The notes below the pieces were generated by a model that saw nothing but the letters and a program-made list of their open reading frames with translations, was not told the DNA's origin and did no database searches. Shown in pieces: positions 21,416 through 29,017 of a DNA stretch of 64,000 nucleotides. The stretch comes from CAZVCG01 sp964626265. GTDB taxonomy: Bacteria > Pseudomonadota > Alphaproteobacteria > UBA9219. The stretch lies in assembly GCA_964626265.1 (NCBI GenBank), contig CAZVCG010000002.1, forward strand, positions 1-64,000, read 5' to 3'. The position numbers and the translations under genes were made by a program. Each line of letters begins with the position of its first letter. Position 1 is the stretch's first letter.

Positions 21416-24405
21416 CCCTCGCCTCCCGACTTGCCCCATTCATCCAGACGGGCCAGGTGCGCGTAATCGTCATACTTCGGCGCGAGGCTGGGGCGCGGCA
21501 CGGCGCGGTAAGGCGTAAGCGGTTCCGCGAACTTGGCTAGCAAACTTTCCAGCTTCTCCCGCGCGTCGTGCGCCAAACCGGCTACATCGCCTTTGATTTC
21601 CGTAATCTTGTCGTCGTCGCGCCCGCCTTTCAGTCGCCAATACGTCAAACGGCCAACCTTCATCGCGCCGATGTTCTCGAAACCGCCCTCTTCCGCGATC
21701 ATCGCCAGCAAAGGCAACTGCGGCTCGTAGCCGAGTTCGATGTCTTTTTGCGACGGCAAGATTCCCGTCTTGTAATCCATGATTTCCACGCTGCCGTCCG
21801 GCAAACGATCGATGCGGTCTGCGCGGCCCGTAAGCGTGAACGTTCCATTCGCCAATTGCACAGCGCCCTTCGCTTCCGCCGCGACGACGCGCACGCCACT
21901 CCGGCGCTGTCCTTCCTCGCGCGCGATGAATCGCGCCGCGATGCGCTCGAAACGCGGCCACCAGAACGCCGCGACTTGCGGACTGTCGCGGTAAGGCGCG
22001 AAAGTCTCGCGTCCGATGTCGAGCAACGTTTCCAGCGGATCGGGCGGCCATGTGTCCTTGTGCCGCTGCAATAACTTTTCCAAAGCTTCATGAATCATCG
22101 TCCCGCGATCCGCCGCCGTCACATCGGCGTCTATGGGATCGAGCTTTTCAAGATTCAACACGCGCCGCGCGTAAATCGCGTAAGGATTGCGCAGCCACGT
22201 CCCGATTTCCGTTACGGAAAGTTTCTTGGGCCGCTTGTCGACGGGTGGGCACGGCTCCGGCGGATCGCAAGCCTCAACCTTGTCGGGCGCATCCAGCATT
22301 CGCGCCCACTGCCTCCATGGCAGCTTTGGCGCAAGAATATCCTCATCCGATCCACGAACTGCCTGCAACACCGCCTCAACCTGCAACAAAAAGCGCGATG
22401 GCACGGTGGGCGAACCTTCCACGCGGCGCGCGCGCGTGATCAAAACTTCCGGCGCGCTGGCGAGCTGCACAAAGTCGTGCGCCGACAAACCCACGCGCCG
22501 TTCGGGCAACGGTAGGCCGAACTTGTGTTTCATCGGGCGCGACATCCACGGATCGACCGCCGCCTCGGGCGGCCATGTGCCCTCGTTCATCCCGCCAAGG
22601 ATCATCAAATCCGCGTGATGCAAACGCGCTTCGAGCGGTCCGAGAATGCTCAGGCGCGTATGCAATCCGTACGCGGGGTATACCTTAACGCCGCGCATCA
22701 ATTCGCCAAGCAACTGCGCGTAATCCTCGCCCGTAAGGGGCGGTAATCCTTGCGCCGCTTGTTGCCAATCGTTCAAAAACGTTGCCGCCGCTTCGCCCGC
22801 CTCCCCGCGCCAAAGCCGCATCGCGCCTTGTTTTTCGTTCGTGGCCGCAACGCGTTCGGCCAACTCCATATGCTGCCGGATACGTTCTTCCAACGGCAAC
22901 GCTTCCGGCCAATGAAGCGTCATCGGCGTGAACCATTCCTCCAACCGTTCAACAAAGCCGGCCAGCTTTGGATCGACCTTTTCCGCCCGCAACGCTTGCA
23001 CCGCGCCTTGCCAGCCGTCGCCGCGACGAACGCCGCGCCAGATAGCGATTTCAACATGACGCGCAAAAGCGCGGCATTGCGCTGGCGCGACGCCACAAGC
23101 CGCCAACGGATGCTTAAGCAACGATAAATAATCGATCGCCGAAGCCTCGGGCGAAGCGGCCTGGATGACGTCACGCAAAAAGCTGCCCACGGGCTGCGAC
23201 GTCAACGGCGCGCCCGCGGAATCGTTCGCCTTGATGTTCCACCGTAGCAAAGCCGCCGCTACGCGTTCGGCCAACGCGCGGTCGGGCGTAACAAGCGCAG
23301 CCGTTCTATCTTTTTCTTCCAACGCGGCGCGCAAACGCAAAGCGATCACGTCGGCTTCTTCCTGCTGATGCTCAAGCTCCAGACGTTCAAGCCCGATGGT
23401 AGCGCCGCCTTCCACGGCGGCGTTCTTCAACGTCGTCAACGTGCGCCACGCATTCGTCGTGTCCGCTGGCCGCATCGCTTCTTGCAGCAGTCGGACGCGG
23501 GCAGACCTTATGGTAGCGCGGGGTTCCACCCCCGCGCCTCGCGACGGCAAAAGCGCCGCCATGGAAGGCGGCGCTACCAAATCCCCCCAAACCTTCACAT
23601 CCTCGCGTTCTACGCTTATCAGCTCCAGCCATTTTTTCATGCCGTATTGCGGGTGGTTTTCCTCAATCGCCCGCCATGCGTCCTCATCCAAATCCTGATC
23701 CAACCCCGGCAACACGACGCGTCCCAAAGGCAATCCGGCGATCACGGCCATCAAGTCCGCAACGGCAGGCACCGAACCCGTCGATCCGGCCGCGATTACA
23801 GGAAACGGCGGCGGCATTTTGCGCCAACTCGCGGCGCGCGCTTCCAAAACGCGGTTACGCCGTTCGGCAGGATCGAGACAGCCTTCGGCCCTCACAATCT
23901 CCGGCCACGCCGAAGTGACGATTTCGAGAAACTTGACGGTATCTTGCCAATGTTTGGCGAGTTCGCCCGTCACCAAATTTTCCAGATTGGCGAAATCGCC
24001 GCGCTCGATCTGAACCTGATCGATCAAACTCGCAAGAGCTTCGGCGAGTTGCGCGGCCTGATCGTAAGGAAGGTTTTTATCTTTTTGCAGTATGAGCCGC
24101 GTGAGCAGCATCTTTCTTCGCAAGGGCGCAATCGCTGGCGGCAAATCGGGATCAATCGCGTCATCGGTGAAAACCAATTCCGTTTCGTCCACGTCGCCCA
24201 AAGGCTGCATGCGCGGCAACAACGCGGCGCGGCCATCCGTCACGCGCAAAAACGCCTCGCGCAAATGGCGGCACGCGCGCCGCGTCGGCAAAAGCACGAG
24301 GGCCTCCGTCAACCTCAACGGGTCTTCCGCCGACTCGTGCCAAAGCTTTTTGGCGAGAGCCTCGACGAACGACACGTCAGGCGGGATGGTGAAAACGTTG
24401 GGCAT
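21412..24405 (-). CDS. addB: Double-strand break repair protein AddB
   Basis: 997 residues, the alphaproteobacterial type of AddB. N-terminal inactivated helicase-like region (VLLPTRRACRHLREAF; EALASLIDQVQIERGDF), central TAALVTPDRALAERVAAALL, and LILGGMNEGTWPPE. The C-terminal RecB-like nuclease carries IMDYKTG near 877. Works with AddA in end resection. ATG at 24405; four-base overlap with addA. Two family B palindromes are read as protein (about 276-298 and 328-336), adding a loop with LLPSRGAGVEPRATI. The key nuclease residues are intact. Confidence 0.95.
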   Translation of the reverse strand: MPNVFTIPPDVSFVEALAKKLWHESAEDPLRLTEALVLLPTRRACRHLREAFLRVTDGRAALLPRMQPLGDVDETELVFTDDAIDPDLPPAIAPLRRKMLLTRLILQKDKNLPYDQAAQLAEALASLIDQVQIERGDFANLENLVTGELAKHWQDTVKFLEIVTSAWPEIVRAEGCLDPAERRNRVLEARAASWRKMPPPFPVIAAGSTGSVPAVADLMAVIAGLPLGRVVLPGLDQDLDEDAWRAIEENHPQYGMKKWLELISVEREDVKVWGDLVAPPSMAALLPSRGAGVEPRATIRSARVRLLQEAMRPADTTNAWRTLTTLKNAAVEGGATIGLERLELEHQQEEADVIALRLRAALEEKDRTAALVTPDRALAERVAAALLRWNIKANDSAGAPLTSQPVGSFLRDVIQAASPEASAIDYLSLLKHPLAACGVAPAQCRAFARHVEIAIWRGVRRGDGWQGAVQALRAEKVDPKLAGFVERLEEWFTPMTLHWPEALPLEERIRQHMELAERVAATNEKQGAMRLWRGEAGEAAATFLNDWQQAAQGLPPLTGEDYAQLLGELMRGVKVYPAYGLHTRLSILGPLEARLHHADLMILGGMNEGTWPPEAAVDPWMSRPMKHKFGLPLPERRVGLSAHDFVQLASAPEVLITRARRVEGSPTVPSRFLLQVEAVLQAVRGSDEDILAPKLPWRQWARMLDAPDKVEACDPPEPCPPVDKRPKKLSVTEIGTWLRNPYAIYARRVLNLEKLDPIDADVTAADRGTMIHEALEKLLQRHKDTWPPDPLETLLDIGRETFAPYRDSPQVAAFWWPRFERIAARFIAREEGQRRSGVRVVAAEAKGAVQLANGTFTLTGRADRIDRLPDGSVEIMDYKTGILPSQKDIELGYEPQLPLLAMIAEEGGFENIGAMKVGRLTYWRLKGGRDDDKITEIKGDVAGLAHDAREKLESLLAKFAEPLTPYRAVPRPSLAPKYDDYAHLARLDEWGKSGGEG
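23398..23422. repeat. Palindromic repeat family B half-element in addB
   Basis: Reads ggtagcgccgccttccacgg then cggcg. It is the reverse complement, with one mismatch, of 23554-23578. Translated as AAVEGGATI in AddB. Confidence 0.7.
23512..23578. repeat. Palindromic repeat family B inside addB (67 bp)
   Basis: Starts ggtagcgcggggttccaccc and ends ggaaggcggcgctacc, so the outer eight bases are an exact inverted repeat. The left half matches 54971-54996 (inverted, one mismatch in 26). It is open in the addB frame and encodes about 22 residues. Confidence 0.82.
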
Positions 24406-24627
24406 ATGGAATCGCTAACCTAAAAAAACACGCCGCATTATAGGATAAGGTAAACCGATCCGCCTATGACCTGTCGCGCTGTCGGCATTCTTTTTGCAGC
24501 CATACGTGAATTACTTTCTTTATCGAGGCCATAACGCTATTTCAGGATTTTAACCATGAATATTAATGGCTTATCAACCATGCGCCGATAATCTGCCAAC
24601 ACAGGAATATTAGGGCAATCATTTTGC

Positions 24628-25053
24628 ATGGGCGGCCATAAAATGTTACCATTTGAGCAGATTCAACAACGAGGCGAATTGCCAATTGGAGCCGTTGTCA
24701 TGCCCGACAACCACGCCACGCAACGAGATATGACCGATGCTGCGAAGGGAATAACGCCCCGTTTGACAGCAGAAAGAATTGCGGTAATTGAAGAATGCAC
24801 AGCAAGGAATGAAAAGGAACAGGCGAGACTGCTTGCCGAAGCCCATGAAATGGTGACTCCTGAAAAACTTGAATTGATTGCAGTTAAGGTGTCGAAAGAG
24901 GTCAGAGAGGAATTGGGGCCAAGGATTGATGAAGTGCTTGCCCGGCATTTTAAGGAAGAATTCGCAAAACTGCCGGAGCGTTTGGAGCAAGGTCGTCGAG
25001 AGCTTTTTAAGAAACTCACTGAAGCATCGTGGGAAGAATTAGGATTTAAGTAA
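24628..25053 (+). CDS. Hypothetical helical protein, 141 aa
   Basis: Charged, almost entirely alpha-helical protein (EKEQARLLAEAHEMVTPEKL, KEVREELGPRIDEVLARHFK), with coiled-coil character in the second half. No signal peptide or membrane segment. Alternative ATG starts at 24643 and 24700 are possible; no ribosome site is strong at any of them. No family recognised. It is the first of a plus-strand block set between addB and murU, genes that usually lie together on one strand. Codon use and lower GC suggest acquisition. Confidence 0.55.
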   Translation: MGGHKMLPFEQIQQRGELPIGAVVMPDNHATQRDMTDAAKGITPRLTAERIAVIEECTARNEKEQARLLAEAHEMVTPEKLELIAVKVSKEVREELGPRIDEVLARHFKEEFAKLPERLEQGRRELFKKLTEASWEELGFK

Positions 25054-25163
25054 CCTTAATTCCTCTTTACTTTAAATAAATTCAAGATATTTGCTGCGAG
25101 TTAAACAATCCCTAACCAAGCATTCTCTACAATCCTCTGATATTTCGATTAGGGGATTTTATT

Positions 25164-26123
25164 ATGTCCGGGATTATATTACCCGACGATTTTGAAGTAT
25201 TGGTATTCAAAAAATTTCGGCAGGGCGACAGGGAAAATGATCCCGATGCCGCAGTTGCAATGCAATTGTTCCTGAAGAAAGCAAAAGAAAACCCTCTGTC
25301 TTTTGCGGCAGCGCAAACACATATCACCGACGACACGGCAATAGCCGCTTTTATCGAAAAAGTGCGTACTATTCGTCAGAATCGCAGAGATGCAGAACTT
25401 AAGGCGGTAGAAGTTATCGCCTATCAGAAAGCCAAAGACGAACTTCGTCCCGAAGTTGAATTAATCTCGCATGCAAAATCCTTGGCCGAACTCCCCGGAT
25501 TTGTAAAAAAGATAGCCGGGGCCATGACGGTATCCCTGGCAATTCAAAGCGACATGAAGGAAATGCTTATTGGTCTCAGGAATGAAAACTCCGGGCTGAG
25601 ACAAGAATTGAGAGAGGAGCGCAATAAAACCGACGCATATCGTGAAAAAATGCAGAAAACGATCAACGATATGCAGACGCAGCTGGATGCGGCGCACCTA
25701 GAAACAAAAGCGGCGCGCGCAGAAACACAGGAAGCCAACAAAAAACTCGCAAAAGCGGAAAAGCGCGCAGAAGAGGCGGAAGAAAGGGAAGCTCAAACGA
25801 ACAAACGCACTGGGAGACGGTTTAAAACGACGGTTACCTTGTGGGTTACTGGCGTAATAATCGGTATTGCGACAAAGCTTGGCTGGCTAGACCCTCTTTT
25901 CCCAAAGCGCGAGGATCAGAAGATTAAGCCCGGGGTTTTGGCGCCGACAACGGCTTTGCCACCAATGGAGGAGCGCAAGGAAGAATTCATTGCGCCGACA
26001 CGGCAAGAACCGGAACCGCCAGCAACAGATTTCATTACTCCCAATAACGAGAGCGTGTCGTTATCTTCAAGCGAAGCGATCCCTTTGCAAAACGATAAGC
26101 TGCGCGGACTGTGCGACCCTTAG
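25164..26123 (+). CDS. Hypothetical coiled-coil membrane-anchored protein
   Basis: 319 residues. About 1-130 form a helical domain (DDFEVLVFKKFRQGDREND at the start). About 135-220 are a long coiled coil rich in Glu, Lys, Ala and Gln (LRQELREERNKTDAYREKM, AKAEKRAEEAEEREAQTN). One membrane helix at about 227-246 (TVTLWVTGVIIGIATKLGWL) is followed by a proline/glutamate-rich tail, so N-in or N-out topology with one pass. A good aggggatttt ribosome site precedes the ATG. No known family. It looks like a scaffold or membrane-tethered sensor; function unknown. Confidence 0.6.
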   Translation: MSGIILPDDFEVLVFKKFRQGDRENDPDAAVAMQLFLKKAKENPLSFAAAQTHITDDTAIAAFIEKVRTIRQNRRDAELKAVEVIAYQKAKDELRPEVELISHAKSLAELPGFVKKIAGAMTVSLAIQSDMKEMLIGLRNENSGLRQELREERNKTDAYREKMQKTINDMQTQLDAAHLETKAARAETQEANKKLAKAEKRAEEAEEREAQTNKRTGRRFKTTVTLWVTGVIIGIATKLGWLDPLFPKREDQKIKPGVLAPTTALPPMEERKEEFIAPTRQEPEPPATDFITPNNESVSLSSSEAIPLQNDKLRGLCDP

Positions 26124-26135
26124 ACAGGAAACACG

Positions 26136-26264
26136 ATGCTCGATCTGTTGAAACAAGGCAAAAGCCTGACATTGCCTTTTTGTCCGGATGTTATTTGGCT
26201 GGAGCCTGCCCTGCCCGGCCCGCGCAGAAAGTCCGCGCCAGCCTTACAGCCAAAAGCGAAATAG
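26136..26264 (+). CDS. Possible small protein, 42 aa
   Basis: ATG at 26136 with a caggaaa ribosome site, 12 bases after the stop of the coiled-coil gene, so possibly the third gene of the same transcript. The product starts MLDLLKQGKSLTLPFCPDVI and ends in a basic, proline-rich tail. No family recognised. The position and ribosome site are the only support. Confidence 0.35.
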   Translation: MLDLLKQGKSLTLPFCPDVIWLEPALPGPRRKSAPALQPKAK

Positions 26265-26687
26265 CAGTTGTCTGCAAACCAGATTGACGGATAAAAAGGT
26301 TAACGACCCCTCCGCCTGTCGCGCTGGCGTTAACCCTGTTCAAGGATTATCGCGCCGGTTTTTAACTTTTCACGCAATATCTGCGCCACGGTTTCCGGCA
26401 TATTGGGCGCCTTTTGAAGGAAGAATTTGGCATAATCGGCCCGAAAAAAGGAGGATTTTGGCATTTTGGGCACAAAAAAAGCCCTGAATACGGGGCGCAA
26501 CGTCATCCTTTTTCGCGCTATTTCAAGAGCGCGTTTTGCCCCGAATCCGGGGGTGCTTGAAGCGCATCTTGAATAGACAGGCACACCCCATAGTGAGCGG
26601 TGAAATTCCCTCTCCCTCGAGGGGAGGGTTAGGGAGGGGGGGCGTCCTGCCTGAGTGGCATCATATGATCTTGTATTGGCAAGCCGC
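26265..26687. other. Gene-free region with a family C repeat
   Basis: About 420 bp without a credible gene; a 147-codon minus-strand frame across it is low-complexity and lacks a ribosome site. It contains a family C palindrome at 26604-26642 (ccctctccctcgaggggagg then gttagggaggggg). The stretch 26400-26540 shows several short gcgc dyads, perhaps a transcript end, but no clear T-run terminator. Confidence 0.5.
26604..26642. repeat. Palindromic repeat family C, intergenic copy
   Basis: The C-run, loop and G-run pattern is the same as at 14764-14806, with the same ggttagggagggg end. It lies just after the end of murU. Confidence 0.7.
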
Positions 26688-27422
26688 TCACCCCCACCCC
26701 TCGCCGTTGGCCAATAATCGGTTCGCTTCGGCCAAGTCTTCCGGCGTTCCTGCGTGGTAGCACGTGCCGTCATGCTCTATCCCGAACAGCTTGCTCCGCG
26801 CTTCAACGATGTCGAATATCTTGTTGTTCGAAAAGATTTTTTCCGGCACTTCGTTGAGCAATTCGGGTTTCATGATTTGGGCGGAAATCCACACATAGGG
26901 GCGCGGCGTCGGCGCGTCCTTGCGCCAGAGCTTGCCGTCCGGCTCCATCATGAAATCGCCTTTGCCATTGAAACCACGCGCTTTTTCACGCCGCATGACC
27001 AACAAAAGCTGATCCATCGTTTCCGGATTCCACGCCTCCGCCATGCGTTTCAGCGACGATTCCGGCCCGTCAAGCCACGGCAAATCGGCGTTCAGGGCGA
27101 AAAACGGCCTGCCGCCCAGCCATTGCCGCGCGTTTTTGATCCCTCCGCCCGTATCCAATAATTCGGTTTCGCGCGATATGACGATCTCGACATCGCGCCG
27201 TGATTTTAGATGAGCTTCGATTTGCTCAGGTAGATAAAACGTATTCACAACAACGCGTTGGATGCCGACACTCACCAACTTGTCGAGCGCATGGTCGAGC
27301 ATCGTCCGCTCGCCGACCTCGAACAAAGGCTTGGGCTTGGTCAGCGTCAAAGGCCGCATCCGGGTGCCTAGCCCTGCGGCCAAAACCATGGCGGTTGATG
27401 AAAGCTGAGAGATGTCGTTCAT
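26688..27422 (-). CDS. murU: N-acetylmuramate 1-phosphate uridylyltransferase (MurU-type)
   Basis: 244-residue nucleotidyltransferase: VLAAGLGTRMRPLTLTKPKP (about 13-32) is the nucleotide-binding signature, and NTFYLPEQIEAHL and NADLPWLDG follow the usual order. With AmgK next to it (ATGA overlap), it should convert recycled MurNAc-1-P to UDP-MurNAc, bypassing de novo synthesis and giving fosfomycin tolerance in organisms that have this pathway. The assignment to MurU over a generic sugar nucleotidyltransferase rests on the amgK neighbour. Confidence 0.88.
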   Translation of the reverse strand: MNDISQLSSTAMVLAAGLGTRMRPLTLTKPKPLFEVGERTMLDHALDKLVSVGIQRVVVNTFYLPEQIEAHLKSRRDVEIVISRETELLDTGGGIKNARQWLGGRPFFALNADLPWLDGPESSLKRMAEAWNPETMDQLLLVMRREKARGFNGKGDFMMEPDGKLWRKDAPTPRPYVWISAQIMKPELLNEVPEKIFSNNKIFDIVEARSKLFGIEHDGTCYHAGTPEDLAEANRLLANGEGWG

Positions 27423-28507
27423 GCTGAGAAACGCTTGTTAAACCAGATTCTTACAGGCCGCAGAGCATCATCCTGCAACAAGGCTTTTACATAGTTTTCA
27501 AGGCGCGGCACATAGGCGAGCTTTTCCGTGCGACCCTGCTGGGCCAGCCGCGTCACGATGCCTAAAACGCGCATGTGCCGCTGGGCCGCCAAAATACGGC
27601 AAGCGCGGCGCAAATCGTCGAGCGGCATGACGGGGTTTTGCGCGTGATAATAGGCCGTCATATCATCGAGAATTGAAGGGCTTACGTCCCGCCGCACACA
27701 CTCGCACAACGAGGCCAGATCATAGGCTATGGGGCCGATGCCGCCGTCCTGAAAGTCCAGCAAACCAGTTGCCGCAAGCCCCTCTCTCCCCGGCACATCC
27801 ATCAGGTTATCGGGCATGAAATCGCGCAACATCAACGACTTCGGCAGCGCTTCGAGCGGCGTAAGAACCGCCCTCCACGCTTCGCGGAACGCGGCGCGTT
27901 CTTCGTCCGCCGCCTCGCGTTTGAGGGCGTGGGGGATGTAGAAATCCAGAAACAATTCTGCTTGTTCGGTGAATGTGGCGGCGTTGAAAACGGGAAGATC
28001 AAGACCAGAAATCCAGGCGGAATCGAAGGTTTTGTGCAGCTTTACCAACACATCCACCGCGCGGCGGTAGAGCGGCAAGGGGTCGTAGCCCTGATCCATT
28101 AACTGGCCGAACGTCACGTCCCCGAGGTCTTCGATAAGCGCGAAATCATATCCCACCGCTGTGTCATCCCCGTGAAAACGGGGATCCAGCGTCGCGTGTC
28201 CACGCGACAAATGGGTCATAAGGCCTGCGGACGCAGGCCGCTGGATTCCCGCTTCCGCGGGAATGACAGTGACTGCGTACACCTCCGGCGCGTTCAAGCC
28301 GCATCGGCGTAAAAGCCCTGAAATCGCGACGAATTGCTTGGTTTTTTGATCCTGCGTCGCCTGCATTAAAATGGCGCGGCGCGGCTTCGTTTCGAGCGTC
28401 AGGCGGGCGAAGCGGCGGGTCGAAAAATCGGCGGGAAGCGGCGTGATTTGGGCATCGCCCCAACCGGCGGTTTTCAGAAAATCATCAAGGTCTTTGGCCT
28501 CGATCAT
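27419..28507 (-). CDS. amgK: AmgK-type sugar kinase (aminoglycoside phosphotransferase fold)
   Basis: 362 residues; anomeric kinase for MurNAc/GlcNAc in peptidoglycan recycling. Core: FALIEDLGDVTFGQL (about 122-136), catalytic-loop LMLRDFMPDNLMDV with Asp and Asn, and LLDFQDGGIGPIAYDLASL with the metal-binding Asp. Four-base overlaps with tsaE upstream and murU downstream. Residues of about 80-115 (VIPAEAGIQRPASAG to DPRFHGDD) come from a family A repeat inserted in frame between VYA and YDFALIEDLGD, i.e. between two beta strands of the N-lobe. The rest aligns with the family, so the enzyme may tolerate the loop. Confidence 0.88.
   Translation of the reverse strand: MIEAKDLDDFLKTAGWGDAQITPLPADFSTRRFARLTLETKPRRAILMQATQDQKTKQFVAISGLLRRCGLNAPEVYAVTVIPAEAGIQRPASAGLMTHLSRGHATLDPRFHGDDTAVGYDFALIEDLGDVTFGQLMDQGYDPLPLYRRAVDVLVKLHKTFDSAWISGLDLPVFNAATFTEQAELFLDFYIPHALKREAADEERAAFREAWRAVLTPLEALPKSLMLRDFMPDNLMDVPGREGLAATGLLDFQDGGIGPIAYDLASLCECVRRDVSPSILDDMTAYYHAQNPVMPLDDLRRACRILAAQRHMRVLGIVTRLAQQGRTEKLAYVPRLENYVKALLQDDALRPVRIWFNKRFSA
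28163..28267. repeat. Palindromic repeat family A inside amgK (105 bp)
   Basis: Starts gtcatccccgtgaaaacggg and ends with ggattcccgcttccgcggga and atgac. A ggcctgcggacgcaggcc stem lies inside. It is open in the amgK frame. The length is a multiple of three. Confidence 0.87.
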
Positions 28508-28965
28508 GCCCTGAAATCCTTGAGTTTTTCAGTCCATAAGCCGTGGGGGACGAACGTAACCTGGCGGCTGTTTTGCGCATCCATCGTGAAGTGAAGATCG
28601 AGGCGGTCGCGGGGCATGTAGGCCTCGGCGCGTTCGGGCCATTCGACGAGGACAAGGCCGTCGGCGCAAGCGTCGTCGAACCCGATTTCTTCCATTTCCT
28701 GCGGGTTTTTCAAGCGGTAAAGGTCGAAATGGTAAACGTGAAGGGCGGGCGTTTCATAGACCTGCATCAGCGTGAACGTCGGGCTGGGCACGTCGTCCGC
28801 CACGCCCATGGCCCTCAACAACGCGCGGGCGAACGTCGTCTTACCCGCGCCCAGATCGCCGCGCAGCAGCAAAACGTCTTTGGCCTTCAACAGCGGCGCA
28901 AGGCTTCCGGCCAGAGCATCCGTTGCGGCAAGATCAGGAATTGGCGCGATAAATTGACCCGTCAT
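28504..28965 (-). CDS. tsaE: tRNA threonylcarbamoyladenosine biosynthesis ATPase TsaE
   Basis: 153 residues; ATPase that works with TsaB and TsaD to make t6A at position 37 of ANN-decoding tRNAs. Walker A GDLGAGKTTFARALL is at about 37-51, followed by SPTFTLMQVYE and HFDLYRL, the family's hallmark, and VEWPERAE. Standard length. ATG at 28965; the stop overlaps the amgK start. It leads the run tsaE-amgK-murU and follows divL. Confidence 0.95.
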   Translation of the reverse strand: MTGQFIAPIPDLAATDALAGSLAPLLKAKDVLLLRGDLGAGKTTFARALLRAMGVADDVPSPTFTLMQVYETPALHVYHFDLYRLKNPQEMEEIGFDDACADGLVLVEWPERAEAYMPRDRLDLHFTMDAQNSRQVTFVPHGLWTEKLKDFRA

Positions 28966-29017
28966 ATGCCCTTATTATCAGACCTTTCGGGGATCGTGAA
29001 TGCTGGTGAAAATGGCC

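Noticed and set aside
23368..24423. 351-codon plus-strand frame antisense to addB
   Set aside because: Shadow of addB with Arg- and Gln-rich random-like composition and no homology.
26330..26773. 147-codon minus-strand open frame between the 42-codon ORF and murU
   Set aside because: It overlaps the murU end, contains a family C repeat, lacks a ribosome site and reads as low-complexity peptide; it looks like chance.
18500..28267. In-gene repeats considered as assembly errors joining two loci
   Set aside because: Both reading frames run through the repeats without stop and the flanking protein parts align on both sides with their families, which an assembly error would rarely give.
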